Assembly (NCBI GenBank): GCA_009846005.1
Contig: VXYL01000086.1
Span: 1-64,000 of the forward strand
Source of the DNA: Gammaproteobacteria bacterium
GTDB lineage: Bacteria > Pseudomonadota > Gammaproteobacteria > Pseudomonadales > Azotimanducaceae
Direction: 5' to 3'
Length of the DNA: 64,000 bases
Positions 25,928 through 33,830 of the stretch are shown in pieces. Each line of letters begins with the position of its first letter. The stretch's first letter is position 1. The notes below the pieces were generated by a model. The model made no database searches. It worked only from the letters and a program-made list of their open reading frames with translations, and had not been told where the DNA came from. A program made the translations under genes and the position numbers.

Positions 25928-26866
25928 CTATCCGCCGATTGCCTGGATCAGCGCACGAATGTAGCCAAAGGTATACGCCTCTTCGATACGCCCGTCCCCG
26001 GGCACATGGTCTGGAACCACGATGCCGTCGAAGCCGACCTCGACCAGCGCGCGCATGACTTTCACGAGGTCGACGTAGCCGTTGTCCGGAAAGGTCTCGT
26101 GGAAACTCGGCAGCGGGCTCGACGTATTGCGGAAATGCACCTGGTGGATATGGCCGCTGGCGCCGAACTCGCGGATGGCGGCCGGGATGTCCTCTCCCTG
26201 ACCGTCGGCTCCGGTCATCTCCGAGAAGGTCCCGATGCAGAACAGGATGCCCGCATGGGTGTCGCCGCCGGCGATGTCGATGGCCTCTCGAAACGCGCTG
26301 GTGCTTCGGAAAATGCGCGCGACACCTTGATGGTTGACGGGCGGGTCGTTGGGATGCAGTTGCAGGCTGACGCCGGCGGCCTTGGCAATCGGCAGGACGC
26401 GCTCGATGAAGTAGGCGTAGTTAGCCCACATCGCCTCGTCGTCGTAGGTCTCGGCATAGGCGTTGGGCAGTGTCTGGGCGTCGCCGTCGCGGTACTCGCG
26501 GGTCAGCGCACCACGGGAGGTGGTAGTCCCCGTCTGATAGGCACCGCCGGTGTGCCAGGCGTAGGTCGTGTAGGCGATGCCGAGGCGTCCGAGGTCGGTG
26601 ACGAACTCGGTGAAACGGTTGATTGCGGCATCGCGGTCGGCGAGGCCGAGGGTGAAGGCGGGTGCCGAGTAGAGGTCGTCCAGCATGATCTCGTGCAGCT
26701 CGAAACCGGCGTCCGTCACCCGGTCACGGATCGCCTTCAATGCACCGAAGGTCGCGTCCCCGCTTTCTAGCCGGACCTCCATGGTTTCGACGCCCATGGT
26801 CTTGAGGTAGGCGAACCGATCCGCGTTGAGATCCTCGGGCCGCTGGTGGCTGACGCCGAGTTTCAT
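25928..26866 (-). CDS. UxuA-like TIM-barrel protein (mannonate dehydratase / sugar isomerase type)
   Basis: A 312-residue TIM-barrel protein that resembles mannonate dehydratase and xylose-isomerase-like enzymes. MKLGVSHQRPEDLNADRFAY opens the barrel. VSLQLHPNDPPVNHQGVARI corresponds to the HPDDPP motif of UxuA, with Asn in place of the first Asp. HIHQVHFRNTSS and GIVVPDHVPGDGR supply further likely metal ligands. It is shorter than E. coli UxuA (394 residues), so true mannonate dehydratase activity is uncertain. Its ATG overlaps the PhyH-HEAT stop in ATGA, so the two proteins are translated together and probably act in one pathway. Confidence 0.78.
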   Translation of the reverse strand: MKLGVSHQRPEDLNADRFAYLKTMGVETMEVRLESGDATFGALKAIRDRVTDAGFELHEIMLDDLYSAPAFTLGLADRDAAINRFTEFVTDLGRLGIAYTTYAWHTGGAYQTGTTTSRGALTREYRDGDAQTLPNAYAETYDDEAMWANYAYFIERVLPIAKAAGVSLQLHPNDPPVNHQGVARIFRSTSAFREAIDIAGGDTHAGILFCIGTFSEMTGADGQGEDIPAAIREFGASGHIHQVHFRNTSSPLPSFHETFPDNGYVDLVKVMRALVEVGFDGIVVPDHVPGDGRIEEAYTFGYIRALIQAIGG

Positions 26867-28500
26867 AGCATCGTGACGGCCTTGACGACGCCCTTGGGTG
26901 CCGGCGCACCCGTCGGCGTGTCCCCCGATTTGGGCATGGGATCCCAGCGGGCCGCGGACAGGTAGCGCAGTGCGACATCCTTCGCAGCGGGTGAACCCAG
27001 GCGCTGCAGTGCCTCGATGGACCAGCCGCGAACATGGTGATGCCAGTGGTAGAGGTTCTCGGCCAGCGCCGGAACGAGGTCGTCGCGCCCACCGATCTCG
27101 GGCGCGAGGCGGGCAGTGGCGAGGGCGGCGTTGCGGCGTACCAGGGCGTCTTCGTCGGCCAAGGGTCCGGCCAGGACCTCGGCATCGAAGTGCGTACCCT
27201 GGGCCACCGTGCCCAAGGCTTCCGCAGCGTAGCGGCGCACGTTGACATCCTGGTGCCCGGTCGCGGAAGTCAGTTCTGTCAGGGCCGATGCCGCCGGTGG
27301 CCCGATGTCGCCCAATACGTCGATGATTCGCGCCGCCAACTCGGCGTCCGCGTCGTGCAGCGCTTCCACCAGACGCGGGACGCCCGCTTCGCCGGCGGCG
27401 ACAACTCCGTAGGCCGCGACGACTCGTCGACCGAGGTCGTCGCCCAGGAAACGGTCGAGCAGGGCATCGAGGCCGTCCTTGCGCCACTTGGCCTGGGCGC
27501 CCAGGGTGTAGGCGGCACCGAGCGCTGTGTGGTCGTCGGCACCGTCCAAGGCGTCCAGCGCACTCGGCATTCGGAATCTGCATCGTCCCGGGGTGGAGTG
27601 GCGGTGCCAATCCCACGTCGCTCGCCAGACGGGCCCGAGCGGGTCGTCGTCGGCAGGCCAGGGCGCAGCGTTCCCGTTCCAGGCGGGACCCACGGGTTCC
27701 CGGTCCCGGGTGAACAGGAATTTCACCATGTGGCGGCTCAAATCCGTCGTGTTGGCGCTGTAGCGCCCGTGCACCATGTCGAAGTGGACGATGGTGACCG
27801 TACCCGCGTCGCCGAGCATCGGAATCTTCGCGGACTCCCACGGCTCGTCCAACGCCTTCAACTCGGCCATTGTTTCCGGATTCTCCGCGTGGAAACGCTG
27901 CCGTCGTTCCCGCCAAAGCTCCCGTCCCCGCGGACTAAACGCGCTCTCGCCGATCTCGGCCTCGATCTCCTTGCGAATGCGGTTGTTGAACTCGTTCAGC
28001 CGGTACCGGGCCGCCTCCAACGCCCGCCGGGGCACGTACTGGCTGCGCGGCACGATACCCGTCGGGCCTTTCTCGAGGGGCGTGTCCTGCGGGTAGTAGA
28101 ACAACATAGCGAAGCGGGTCCGGTGGATCCGCCGCAGGCCGTCCACGGCGTTGTGGGAATGGTTGTCGCCGTCTTTGTGCAACGCCTGCGCTTCGTTGTT
28201 GAGTGCGAAATGATCGTGGCGATGGAAGTGCAGGTAGTAGCCCGGTCCGAGAATGGAGGTCAGCGCGCCGCGCACCACGGGCTCGTCGAGCAGGAACGCA
28301 AGCTCCGGAACGCACGGCAACAGGTTGTTGTGGCCGAGCGGGCCCCGTTCATCCAGCGCATCGAGGGCGGCGTGCATGCGGTCGTGGAACTCCGTCGGAA
28401 GTTCCGATTTCAGGACAACGTATCCCTCGCGCACGAAGCGGCGCATGGCCTCATCGTCGAGCAGACGAGGCGGGGCGCTCGGAAGTGGGAACTCGGTCAT
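26863..28500 (-). CDS. PhyH dioxygenase fused to a HEAT-like repeat domain (copy B)
   Basis: A 545-residue protein from ATG 28500 (a GTG at 28518 is the alternative). Residues 10-280 are a phytanoyl-CoA dioxygenase fold with iron ligands His108-x-Asp110 (ALHKDGDNHS) and a distal His in IVHFDMVHGRYS. Residues 310-545 are HEAT-like repeats, e.g. LGRRVVAAYGVVAAGEAG, ELAARIIDVLGDIGPPAA, NVRRYAAEALGTVAQG and ALVRRNAALATARLAPEIG. Domain order and first ligand positions equal those of the 13866 gene, but the sequences are clearly diverged. It leads the UxuA-like gene with an ATGA overlap. Possible operator palindromes lie about 130-180 bases upstream. Confidence 0.87.
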   Translation of the reverse strand: MTEFPLPSAPPRLLDDEAMRRFVREGYVVLKSELPTEFHDRMHAALDALDERGPLGHNNLLPCVPELAFLLDEPVVRGALTSILGPGYYLHFHRHDHFALNNEAQALHKDGDNHSHNAVDGLRRIHRTRFAMLFYYPQDTPLEKGPTGIVPRSQYVPRRALEAARYRLNEFNNRIRKEIEAEIGESAFSPRGRELWRERRQRFHAENPETMAELKALDEPWESAKIPMLGDAGTVTIVHFDMVHGRYSANTTDLSRHMVKFLFTRDREPVGPAWNGNAAPWPADDDPLGPVWRATWDWHRHSTPGRCRFRMPSALDALDGADDHTALGAAYTLGAQAKWRKDGLDALLDRFLGDDLGRRVVAAYGVVAAGEAGVPRLVEALHDADAELAARIIDVLGDIGPPAASALTELTSATGHQDVNVRRYAAEALGTVAQGTHFDAEVLAGPLADEDALVRRNAALATARLAPEIGGRDDLVPALAENLYHWHHHVRGWSIEALQRLGSPAAKDVALRYLSAARWDPMPKSGDTPTGAPAPKGVVKAVTML

Positions 28501-28626
28501 GGGCGTGGCATTAAACACCGGTCGGCGGGGCGGGAATGGACATCATACCTCGGCGTCGCGAATCCACATCGCCCACTCCGGGTCGGCTAGCCGCCGTCTT
28601 CCCTACCGGCGAGACCGAGTCGCTTT

Positions 28627-28673
28627 TTAGCCATTGTTAGCCATGCGCGGATAACTATCCATCGATGGCTAAC
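28627..28673. promoter_or_regulatory. Cluster of overlapping palindromes, candidate operator
   Basis: GTTAGCCAT (28636-28644) and ATGGCTAAC (28665-28673) form a perfect 9-base inverted repeat. A further direct copy TTAGCCAT lies at 28627-28634. Inside are GGATAACTATCC (28649-28660) and the palindrome CCATCGATGG (28659-28668). The cluster lies in the 252-base gap between the ThDP gene stop and the PhyH-HEAT start and is AT-richer than its surroundings, as expected for a regulator site. Confidence 0.5.
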
Positions 28674-28752
28674 GGCGGACAAAGACCTTGTGTCTCAACC
28701 GTTCGTCGGCAGAGCGCTGCGGCGAATGCTAGTCCCAACGAAGGCCGGCGGC

Positions 28753-30387
28753 CTACTCATTCGAGATCGTGATCTCCTTGTCGGTGATGAACTCCAACAA
28801 TGCCGGCTGGCCGTCCTTGGTCGCAGCGATCCCCCGCTCGATCGCGGCACGGATGTCGCCGGGATCCGTGATCCGTTCACCGTAGCCGCCGAACGCCTTG
28901 GCCATGTCCGCGTAGTTGCCGGAAATGTCCGTCGAGCCGTATTTCTCCTGCGCCACCCGCATGATCGGAATCTCGATGGCCATGGAGAAGTTGTTCATGA
29001 GAATCGACAGGATCGGAATCCGTTCCCGCACCGCAGTCTCGAAGTCCATCCCCGTGAAGCCGATCGCCGCGTCGCCCCAGACGTTGATGCAGGTCTTCTC
29101 CGGCTCCGCCACCTTGGCACCCATGGCGAGACCCAGGCCGTAGCCGAGTTGGGTAGTCTTGCCCCAGCCGATGTAGGACAGCGGCGTCGTCGACGTCCAG
29201 AACGGAGAAAGCTGGTCGCGCGGACTGCCGGCATCGTGGGTGATGACGGTATTGTCGATGTCCACGGTCTGGTTCAGCTCGTTCAGCACCCGGTAGGGAT
29301 TGATTGGTGCCTCGTTGTTGGTGCGCTTGGCCTGCCATTCGCCGAGCCAAGCGGCCTGGAGGTCGGCGATGCGCTTCTGCACGGTCCCCCGGCGACTGTC
29401 GGCCTGGGCGTGGTCCCGGTCCGCCATCGCCTCGCCAAGTGCGGCAAGGCTCAGTTTCGCGTCGCCGATGAGCGCGTAATCCGCCGGGACGTCCTTGTTC
29501 AGGTCCATCGGATCCAGCGTCGCGTGGACGATAGTCTTGCCGCGCGGCATGGGCACACCGAAGCCTGTCAGCGCAAAGCTGCAGCCAACGCCGAAGATCA
29601 CGTCGGCTTCGTTCAGGAAGGTCTTCACGGCCCGGGGATTGGCGCGGCCGCCGGACCCGAGCGACAGCGGATGGGTCTCGTTGAACGCGCTCTTGCCCTC
29701 GAGGCTCGTGGTAACCGGAATCTGCCATTCCTCGGCAAACGCCCTGAGTTCGTTCCACGCCTCGGCGTAGTGAACGCCTTGGCCGGCGTAGATCACCGGA
29801 CGTTCCGCGTTGGCGAGTACTTCGGCGGCGCGGTCGACGTCCGCAGGGTCCGGGCCGACTCGCGTGGCGTAGCTCGGCGTATGCTCCCAACCCTCGGGCA
29901 CATCCTCGCCGAATACGTCCACCGGGATTTCAATCAGCACGGGACCGGGGCGACCGTTGCGCAGTTGAAAGAACGCTCGACGCATCACCTCCGGTATGGC
30001 CCGGCCCATGGTGAGGGGCTCAGCCCACTTGGTGACGTGGCGCATGTTCAGCGTCGAGTTGAAATTCGGGTAGTAGTTCATCAGGCGGCGTGGGTAGCCG
30101 GCGGGGAGCACGAGGATTGGCGCCGACTCGGAATACGCTTGGGCGACGCCCCCGAACGCGTTCTCAGAGCCCGGTCCGTGCTGCATGGTGAATACGCCGA
30201 TCTTGTTTCCGGACGACAGCCGCGAATAGGCGTCCGCCATGTGCAGCCCGATGCGCTCCTGGCGCACGACGATGGTGCGGATGTCGGCCACGGCGGCGGC
30301 TTCGATGATGGGATTGACTGGGTAGGTGAAGATCGTGTCGATCCCCTCCCGCTTCATCGCATCGGCGATGGCGGCGGCTACTTTCAT
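28753..30387 (-). CDS. Thiamine-diphosphate-dependent enzyme, acetolactate synthase-like
   Basis: A 544-residue three-domain ThDP enzyme. AAGGA precedes the ATG at 30387. The N-terminal PYR domain has VVRQERIGLHMADAYSR with the conserved glutamate that activates thiamine, then TMQHGPGSENAFGGVAQA. A central Rossmann-like domain has RPVIYAGQGVHYAEAW. The C-terminal PP domain holds the metal/diphosphate motif starting NVWGDAAIGFTGMDFETA and ending in ILMNNFSM. The family covers acetolactate synthase, oxalyl-CoA decarboxylase, benzaldehyde lyase and similar; the exact reaction cannot be told. An unusual repeat-filled non-coding region lies upstream of its start. Confidence 0.87.
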   Translation of the reverse strand: MKVAAAIADAMKREGIDTIFTYPVNPIIEAAAVADIRTIVVRQERIGLHMADAYSRLSSGNKIGVFTMQHGPGSENAFGGVAQAYSESAPILVLPAGYPRRLMNYYPNFNSTLNMRHVTKWAEPLTMGRAIPEVMRRAFFQLRNGRPGPVLIEIPVDVFGEDVPEGWEHTPSYATRVGPDPADVDRAAEVLANAERPVIYAGQGVHYAEAWNELRAFAEEWQIPVTTSLEGKSAFNETHPLSLGSGGRANPRAVKTFLNEADVIFGVGCSFALTGFGVPMPRGKTIVHATLDPMDLNKDVPADYALIGDAKLSLAALGEAMADRDHAQADSRRGTVQKRIADLQAAWLGEWQAKRTNNEAPINPYRVLNELNQTVDIDNTVITHDAGSPRDQLSPFWTSTTPLSYIGWGKTTQLGYGLGLAMGAKVAEPEKTCINVWGDAAIGFTGMDFETAVRERIPILSILMNNFSMAIEIPIMRVAQEKYGSTDISGNYADMAKAFGGYGERITDPGDIRAAIERGIAATKDGQPALLEFITDKEITISNE

Positions 30388-30565
30388 GGAGTGTTCCTTC
30401 TGTCGGTCTGTCGTGGCGCGGATGGTTGGCGATCCGATGCCAACCGAACACTGTGCGCGATAACGGCTTCCGGCGCAAACCTGACCTGTGGGTTGAGGGG
30501 GTGCCCCACAGGGTTGCTTGCAGGTCGCGGAAGCGATGGCACCACTCGGATTGAGCGTCTCGACG

Positions 30566-30642
30566 GGAGTTGTCCACACTTCGCCCACAGCGCCTCGGGT
30601 TTTCTTGGGGACCGGCGCCATGGACGAAGCGTGGACAACTCC
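30566..30642. repeat. Local inverted repeat GGAGTTGTCCAC / GTGGACAACTCC
   Basis: Perfect 12-base arms at 30566-30577 and 30631-30642. Pairing continues inwards with CTTCG/CGAAG and GCGCC/GGCGCC. The right arm is shared with the long inverted repeat that pairs 30593-30639 with 31118-31165. Confidence 0.75.
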
Positions 30643-31165
30643 GCCAAACGCCTTGGCCCTTGCCGAACCGTGACTCGGCGTCCGCTTGACCACGTGGTGG
30701 AACCGCGTCGCCAGCACCCGGTGCGCTTGTATACCCGGTTCACGCAGCGCGCGAAACGGGCGCCGAGACTCTTCATGCCAACCAAGGGCACCCGGCCCGT
30801 TGTTGATCATCAGGGCGATGCACCCCCGGACGGCGCCATCGCGATCCGGTGCCGCCCCCTTCTTTCGGAAGAGCACCGGAGGCGTAACTCGATCTGGAAT
30901 GAAAAGGGCGATGTTCGATCAGACGCCGCCGCCTGGTCGCCGCACATCGGCCGACACCCAGCCCGGGTTTGGTTGCGGCGATGTTCGGTCCGAACGGCGC
31001 ACCGGATCCTCCACGCATCGGCCAACACCGTCGATTCTGAATGGGGCGCGATGTTCCCTCCTGGGTTGCCGGGCGATCCAGATTCCACCTGCCTCGAACA
31101 GCGCATAGAAGCAGCGCGTTTTCCACGCTTCGTCCACGGTGCCGGTCCCCCAAGCTAAACCGAGG
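30593..31165. repeat. Long inverted repeats bounding a 573-base block
   Basis: The left arm 30593-30639 and right arm 31118-31165 are inverted copies of each other: about 41 of 47 positions agree, with one single-base gap. The shared core is TGGACGAAGCGTGGA. The block between holds no gene. The form recalls the terminal inverted repeats of a small non-autonomous element, but no target-site duplication was recognised at the ends. Confidence 0.65.
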
Positions 31166-31229
31166 CGCGGTGGTCGAAGGGTGGGAAACGCAACTCGGCC
31201 CCGGATTGAAACGGGCGATGTTCGATCAG
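30894..31229. repeat. Four copies of a GGGCGATGTTCGATCAG-like motif
   Basis: Copies lie at 30906-30922, 30975-30990, 31045-31060 and 31213-31229. The ATGTTC of the first three starts at 30911, 30981 and 31051, exactly 70 bases apart. The first and fourth are identical over 17 bases and agree over 26 of 29 bases when their left flanks (30894 and 31201) are included. Between copies 1 and 2 a second conserved stretch, CATCGGCC-ACACC, also recurs. Confidence 0.7.
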
Positions 31230-31323
31230 GTGCCGCACGAAAACGCTCGGCGCGAGTTGTCGCCGGTCAAGGTATCGGGCGACAGTAGTGATAATCTGGC
31301 GGTGCGCCAATCAAGGAGTCGAC

Positions 31324-31626
31324 GTGCCGAGCGCCCACGACCGCGGTGGGCTACCCAGCCGGGAACCCATCGATCAGACGTCCCATGAGTGGGCGGACTG
31401 GGAACACTTGGTCAATGCCATGATGGGCGTCCTGCGCCGGCATGGTCTGATCAACGTCGACGAACTGCGGCGCGGCATCGAGGCGATGACGCCGGCGGAG
31501 TACGAATCGAGTTCCTACTACGAGCGCTGGTCGGCGTCGATCGAGCACATCCTGGTAGAGAAGGGCGTTCTGTCGACGGAGGAGATCACGGCGGCAACGC
31601 GCGAGATCGACGCGGAATGGGGTTAG
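31324..31626 (+). CDS. Nitrile hydratase / thiocyanate hydrolase-like subunit, beta N-terminal half
   Basis: A 100-residue protein matching only the N-terminal helical half of nitrile hydratase beta. The opening HDRGGLPSREPIDQ is a variant of the usual HDxGG start. EWADWEHLVNAMMGVLRRHGL, MTPAEYESSSYYERWSASIE and HILVEKGVLSTEEIT follow in family order. The GTG at 31324 has AAGGAG five bases upstream. The next gene encodes the matching C-terminal half. In thiocyanate hydrolase and toyocamycin nitrile hydratase the beta chain is likewise split, and this gene takes the place of the thiocyanate hydrolase beta subunit (scnB). Confidence 0.82.
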   Translation: MPSAHDRGGLPSREPIDQTSHEWADWEHLVNAMMGVLRRHGLINVDELRRGIEAMTPAEYESSSYYERWSASIEHILVEKGVLSTEEITAATREIDAEWG

Positions 31627-31910
31627 CCGCCGTGGAACTCCAAGTCGGCGATGTCGTCGCGGTTCGAGACGAGACGCCGACGCATCACCACCGGACGCCT
31701 TGGTTCGTCAAGGGGAAGACGGGGCGGATCACGTCGATCAGCGGTCCGTTCCTCAATCCCGAGTCCCGGGCACACGGCGGTGACGGCCTGCCGAAACGGC
31801 ACCTTTGCTCGGTGGAGTTCCGGCAGGTCGACCTATGGGGCGAGCGCTATCGCGAGAACGACCGGGATCGTCTCCTCGTTGACATCTACGAACATTGGCT
31901 TGAGCGATGA
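31617..31910 (+). CDS. Nitrile hydratase / thiocyanate hydrolase-like subunit, beta C-terminal half
   Basis: A 97-residue protein equal to the SH3-like C-terminal half of nitrile hydratase beta. ELQVGDVVAVRDETPTHHHR, TPWFVKGKTGRITSISGPF and HLCSVEFRQVDLWGERY are standard features of that domain. ATG 31617 overlaps the end of the previous gene by ten bases in another frame; GTG 31632 is an alternative. The stop overlaps the next ATG (ATGA). This corresponds to the alpha subunit (scnA) in thiocyanate hydrolase. It forms part of the metal site environment and the dimer interface. Confidence 0.85.
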   Translation: MGLAAVELQVGDVVAVRDETPTHHHRTPWFVKGKTGRITSISGPFLNPESRAHGGDGLPKRHLCSVEFRQVDLWGERYRENDRDRLLVDIYEHWLER

Positions 31911-32524
31911 GCGATGACCATACCCATCCGGGCTTGCAACACGACGTGCCGCTGCCCGGGCGGGCGAAACGCGCCGTCGCGATCCATCGGCTGCTGGTGA
32001 GCAAGAGCATCGTCGGTCCCGACGAGGTGCGGGAGACGATCGACCGCGCAGGTCGGCGGACGCCTGCGGACGGTGCGCGGGTTGTGGCGCGGGCGTGGAC
32101 GGACCCGGCATTCAAGACACGGCTAATGGACGACCCGAGGTCGGCGGTCTTCGAACTCGGCTATCGGCTGTCCCGCGACGCCGGGTTGGCGGTTGTCGAG
32201 AACACGGACCGTGTTCACCACCTGGTGGTCTGCACGCTGTGCTCCTGCTATCCCACCGCCATGCTCGGGCAACCTCCGGACTGGTACAAGAGCTTCGCGT
32301 ACCGACAACGCGCCGTCGTCGAGCCTCGGGCCGTCATGCGCGAGTTCGGCCTACACCTCGACGAGGATGTCGCGGTTCGGGTCGTGGACAGTACCGCCGA
32401 CCTGCGCTACCTCGTTCTGCCGCGCCGCCCGAATGGATCCGAGGGTATGCCGGAGGCGGAGCTCGCCGAACTCGTCACGCGGGACAGCATGATCGGCGTC
32501 GGCCAGGCCCGGAACCCGGCGTAG
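31907..32524 (+). CDS. Nitrile hydratase alpha / thiocyanate hydrolase gamma-like catalytic subunit
   Basis: A 205-residue subunit carrying the metal-binding claw VCTLCSCYPTAMLG. The C-T-L-C-S-C form (Thr after the first Cys) points to the cobalt type; two of the cysteines are normally oxidised to sulfinic and sulfenic acid. Other family stretches are AWTDPAFKTRLMDDP, PPDWYKSFAYRQRAVVEPR and a closing RYLVLPRRPNG. It would hydrate nitriles to amides, or thiocyanate to carbonyl sulfide and ammonia. The split beta genes upstream favour a three-subunit enzyme. No activator or cobalt transporter gene is next to it. Its stop codon lies in the dispersed repeat. Confidence 0.9.
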   Translation: MSDDHTHPGLQHDVPLPGRAKRAVAIHRLLVSKSIVGPDEVRETIDRAGRRTPADGARVVARAWTDPAFKTRLMDDPRSAVFELGYRLSRDAGLAVVENTDRVHHLVVCTLCSCYPTAMLGQPPDWYKSFAYRQRAVVEPRAVMREFGLHLDEDVAVRVVDSTADLRYLVLPRRPNGSEGMPEAELAELVTRDSMIGVGQARNPA

Positions 32525-32559
32525 GGGCGACCCTTGTGGTCGCCCGCACGGCCCGTGCC
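32521..32559. repeat. Dispersed GTAGGGGCGA element, copy 4
   Basis: GTAGGGGCGACC...GGTCGCCC forms a hairpin around CTTGT. It lies in the 76-base gap between convergent genes, and its TAG is the stop codon of the alpha-type nitrile hydratase subunit. Confidence 0.75.
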
Positions 32560-32600
32560 GAGGGAGCACAAGGCGTCAAAAAGGATGCCACCAGAATGCG

Positions 32601-33809
32601 TCATGGCCGACCGACAGCCTCGCCGAGCAGTCCAACCGCTTCGTCCAGCTGCGCGTCGGTGACGTAGGGCGCCGGCCCAAACCGCAGAACGGTGCCGCGG
32701 TGGTCGCAGAACACATCTCGACTTCGCAGGCGAGCCGCCAGTTCGCCAGCGGCCAGCGCGTCGAGGGCAAGGAACCCGCCCCGTCGTTCCAAGGGTAGAT
32801 CCCGGTTCCAGGACAGTGCGGTGGGGTCGAGGTCCAGCGCGTCGATGCCCTCGGTTAGTCTGGCGAGTTGCGCTTGGCTGACGGCGCGTAGCAGAAGCGG
32901 GTTCAACCGCTCCGACCGAAAGAACCGCAGCACTGCGCGGGCGCGGTAGTGGCCCACCGGATCGTAGGTCGAACCGGCGAAGCGATGCGGGCCGTCGCCG
33001 TACGCGACGCGGCCGCCGGTCGGGTTGTCGGCAAGTTCCCCGAACTCGCTGAACCAGCCGGTCAGGATCGGCCGGAGGGAACAGTCGGCGGGAATGCGCA
33101 GGAAGCAAACCCCTTCGCCGAACTGGCAGTACTTGTACCCGCCACCGACGACGAAGGCCCGTTCAAGGCCCATCCCGGACACCGAGAACGGCACCACGTT
33201 GATGGAGTGGTAGGCGTCCACGAGCAGGTTTGCGCCGACGTGCTCGCATGCCTTCGCGACCTCGTCGAGACCCTCCACGATCAGACCGTTGCGGTAAAGG
33301 ACCGAGGACATGACGACGGCAGCCGTGCGGTCGTCCAGGGCGTCGATCACCGCTTGGGCGATGGCGCCGGGTGCCGGTACCGATCCGGTTGCGCCCGCTT
33401 GCACGACCTCCAGTCCTTCCTCCCGCAACCGGGCGAGTTGCCGCCGCACGGTATGGAACTCTCCGTCCGTGGTGACCACCCGGGGCCGCTCCCGCAGGGG
33501 CAGGGCGGACAGGAAACGCGTGACGAGTTCGTGGGTGTTCTGCCCCAGCGCGATGTGCCCATCGGGGTCGTCGAGGAGGCGGCGGTAGCCTGCGCGGACT
33601 TCGTCGGCAATCGCTGCCGCGAGATCCCACTTGCCATCGACGAATTCCGCAGCGTCCTTCCACGCCTGCATCTGCGCGTCGAAGGCGACATCCGGCCACG
33701 CTTGGTGAGAGTGACCGGTCAACAGAATCCGTTCGCCCACCCGGAACCGCGAATAGTGTCGAGCCAGGCGGCGGGCGTCGTGCCGGCTAGAATCAGCGGA
33801 GTGGGTCAC
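32601..33809 (-). CDS. Kynureninase-like aminotransferase class V protein
   Basis: A 402-residue PLP enzyme of the class V fold. The PLP lysine is in VGGGYKYCQFGEGVCFLRIP; the PLP-ring aspartate is in LLVDAYHSINVVPF. TTDGEFHTVRRQLARL and SSVLYRNGLIVEGLDEV are typical of kynureninases and near relatives. The gene follows tryptophan 2,3-dioxygenase by 21 bases, which supports cleavage of kynurenine to anthranilate and alanine, or of a hydroxylated form. Some residues differ from classic KynU and the overall match is to a divergent branch, so the gene symbol is withheld. Confidence 0.82.
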   Translation of the reverse strand: MTHSADSSRHDARRLARHYSRFRVGERILLTGHSHQAWPDVAFDAQMQAWKDAAEFVDGKWDLAAAIADEVRAGYRRLLDDPDGHIALGQNTHELVTRFLSALPLRERPRVVTTDGEFHTVRRQLARLREEGLEVVQAGATGSVPAPGAIAQAVIDALDDRTAAVVMSSVLYRNGLIVEGLDEVAKACEHVGANLLVDAYHSINVVPFSVSGMGLERAFVVGGGYKYCQFGEGVCFLRIPADCSLRPILTGWFSEFGELADNPTGGRVAYGDGPHRFAGSTYDPVGHYRARAVLRFFRSERLNPLLLRAVSQAQLARLTEGIDALDLDPTALSWNRDLPLERRGGFLALDALAAGELAARLRSRDVFCDHRGTVLRFGPAPYVTDAQLDEAVGLLGEAVGRP

Positions 33810-33830
33810 GGCCTTTAGTGGACTGGGCGA

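Larger units (their letters stand above)
30388..31323. other. 936-base non-coding region between divergent genes
   Basis: No credible gene is seen here on either strand; open frames that cross it are by-products of high GC. It lies between the start of the ThDP gene (minus) and the start of the nitrile hydratase-like operon (plus), so it should hold both promoters. It contains a CCTGTGGG/CCCCACAGG hairpin near 30485-30512, a large pair of inverted repeats, and four copies of a GCGATGTTC motif, listed separately. Confidence 0.8.

Noticed and set aside
28690-31158. Very long + strand open frame over the ThDP enzyme gene
   Set aside because: It is the antisense shadow of the minus-strand ThDP gene plus the repeat block. 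Its translation has no domain sense, while the minus strand shows a complete ThDP enzyme.
30894-31229. CRISPR-like array because of 70-base spacing
   Set aside because: Only three evenly spaced units, the repeat core is short and diverged, spacers resemble one another and no cas gene is near.
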